Source: an uncultured Collinsella sp. (GTDB lineage Bacteria; Actinomycetota; Coriobacteriia; Coriobacteriales; Coriobacteriaceae). From it: a stretch of 5,132 nt of DNA. The number at the start of each line of letters is the position of its first letter. The first letter of the stretch is position 1. Location of the stretch: assembly GCA_902478765.1 (NCBI GenBank), contig CABSMN010000112.1:1-5132 (forward strand), in the 5' to 3' direction. Position numbers and translations under genes: made by a program. The notes under the pieces are model-generated. The model saw nothing but the letters and a program-made list of their open reading frames with translations. It did not search any database and was not told the origin of the DNA. This document shows, piece by piece, positions 4,931 to 5,132 of the stretch.

Positions 4931-5132
4931 ATGCCTGAGTCTTCTGTCCGTCCCCGTCGCATTGTCGTTGGCGTGTCTGGCGCCAGCGGTGCCGCGCTGG
5001 GTCTTGAGTGCCTCAAATGCCTGCGCCAGGCAGGTGCCGAGTCGGCGCTTGTCGTCACGCGCGGGGGAGAGATCACCATCGAGCAGGAGCTCGGCATGAC
5101 GCTCGACGAGTTTGCCACGCATGCCGATGTGG
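4931..5132 (+). CDS. ubiX: UbiX flavin prenyltransferase (5' part; runs off the window)
   Basis: 67 codons are visible of an enzyme family usually near 190-200 residues. UbiX transfers a dimethylallyl group from dimethylallyl phosphate to reduced FMN, forming the prFMN cofactor of UbiD enzymes. After a short polar start comes R-R-I-V-V-G-V-S-G-A-S-G-A (9-21), the flavin/phosphate-binding loop of UbiX; S19 matches Ser15 of the Pseudomonas enzyme. L-V-V-T-R (40-44) is followed by I-T-I-E-Q-E (48-53), in which E53 aligns with the catalytic Glu49. The remaining catalytic residues lie beyond the window. Placement directly behind an LpdC-like ubiD makes it the dedicated cofactor synthase, equivalent to LpdB. 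Confidence 0.93.
   Translation, partial: MPESSVRPRRIVVGVSGASGAALGLECLKCLRQAGAESALVVTRGGEITIEQELGMTLDEFATHADV

Overview
The window looks like chromosomal DNA of a high-GC anaerobic actinobacterium, most likely a gut coriobacterium such as Collinsella. This placement is an inference from the G/C-rich third codon positions, the strong AGGAG-type ribosome binding sites and the gene content. There is no rRNA or other marker in the window to prove it.

Layout. Bases 1-459 hold the 5' part of a DHA1-type MFS efflux permease on the minus strand. Bases 460-620 are a divergent control region. Bases 621-1568 (+) encode an unusual two-domain protein: an LpdD-like domain (the family named as prenylated-flavin chaperone) fused to a type I isopentenyl-diphosphate isomerase/Nudix domain. 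Bases 1569-1810 carry a long stem-loop terminator, a second copy of the operator seen before the fusion gene, and two leader hairpins. Bases 1811-3268 (+) encode a DASS/ion-transporter-type anion permease. Bases 3269-3409 carry repeats and two hairpins. Bases 3410-4897 (+) encode a complete UbiD-family decarboxylase that closely resembles lactobacillar gallate decarboxylase LpdC. From 4931 to the window edge is the start of ubiX, the flavin prenyltransferase.

How the genes fit together. UbiX joins a dimethylallyl phosphate to FMN to make prenylated FMN (prFMN). UbiD enzymes need prFMN to decarboxylate aromatic acids. LpdD is the small accessory protein of the LpdB/C/D gallate decarboxylase set. 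The permease would import the acid (gallate, protocatechuate or similar). The isomerase/Nudix domain acts on the isoprenoid precursor that UbiX consumes, so the cluster appears to encode uptake, decarboxylation, cofactor synthesis, cofactor handling and possibly prenyl-donor supply.

The strongest points for a second look are: (1) the LpdD-Idi/Nudix fusion, which puts prenyl-donor chemistry and the prFMN accessory function in one polypeptide; (2) the isomerase domain keeps all five metal ligands but has Ala where the catalytic Cys should be, with a Cys one residue earlier; (3) a shared operator-like motif (21 of 25 bases identical) in front of both the fusion gene and the permease-ubiD-ubiX unit, which suggests one regulator controls both.
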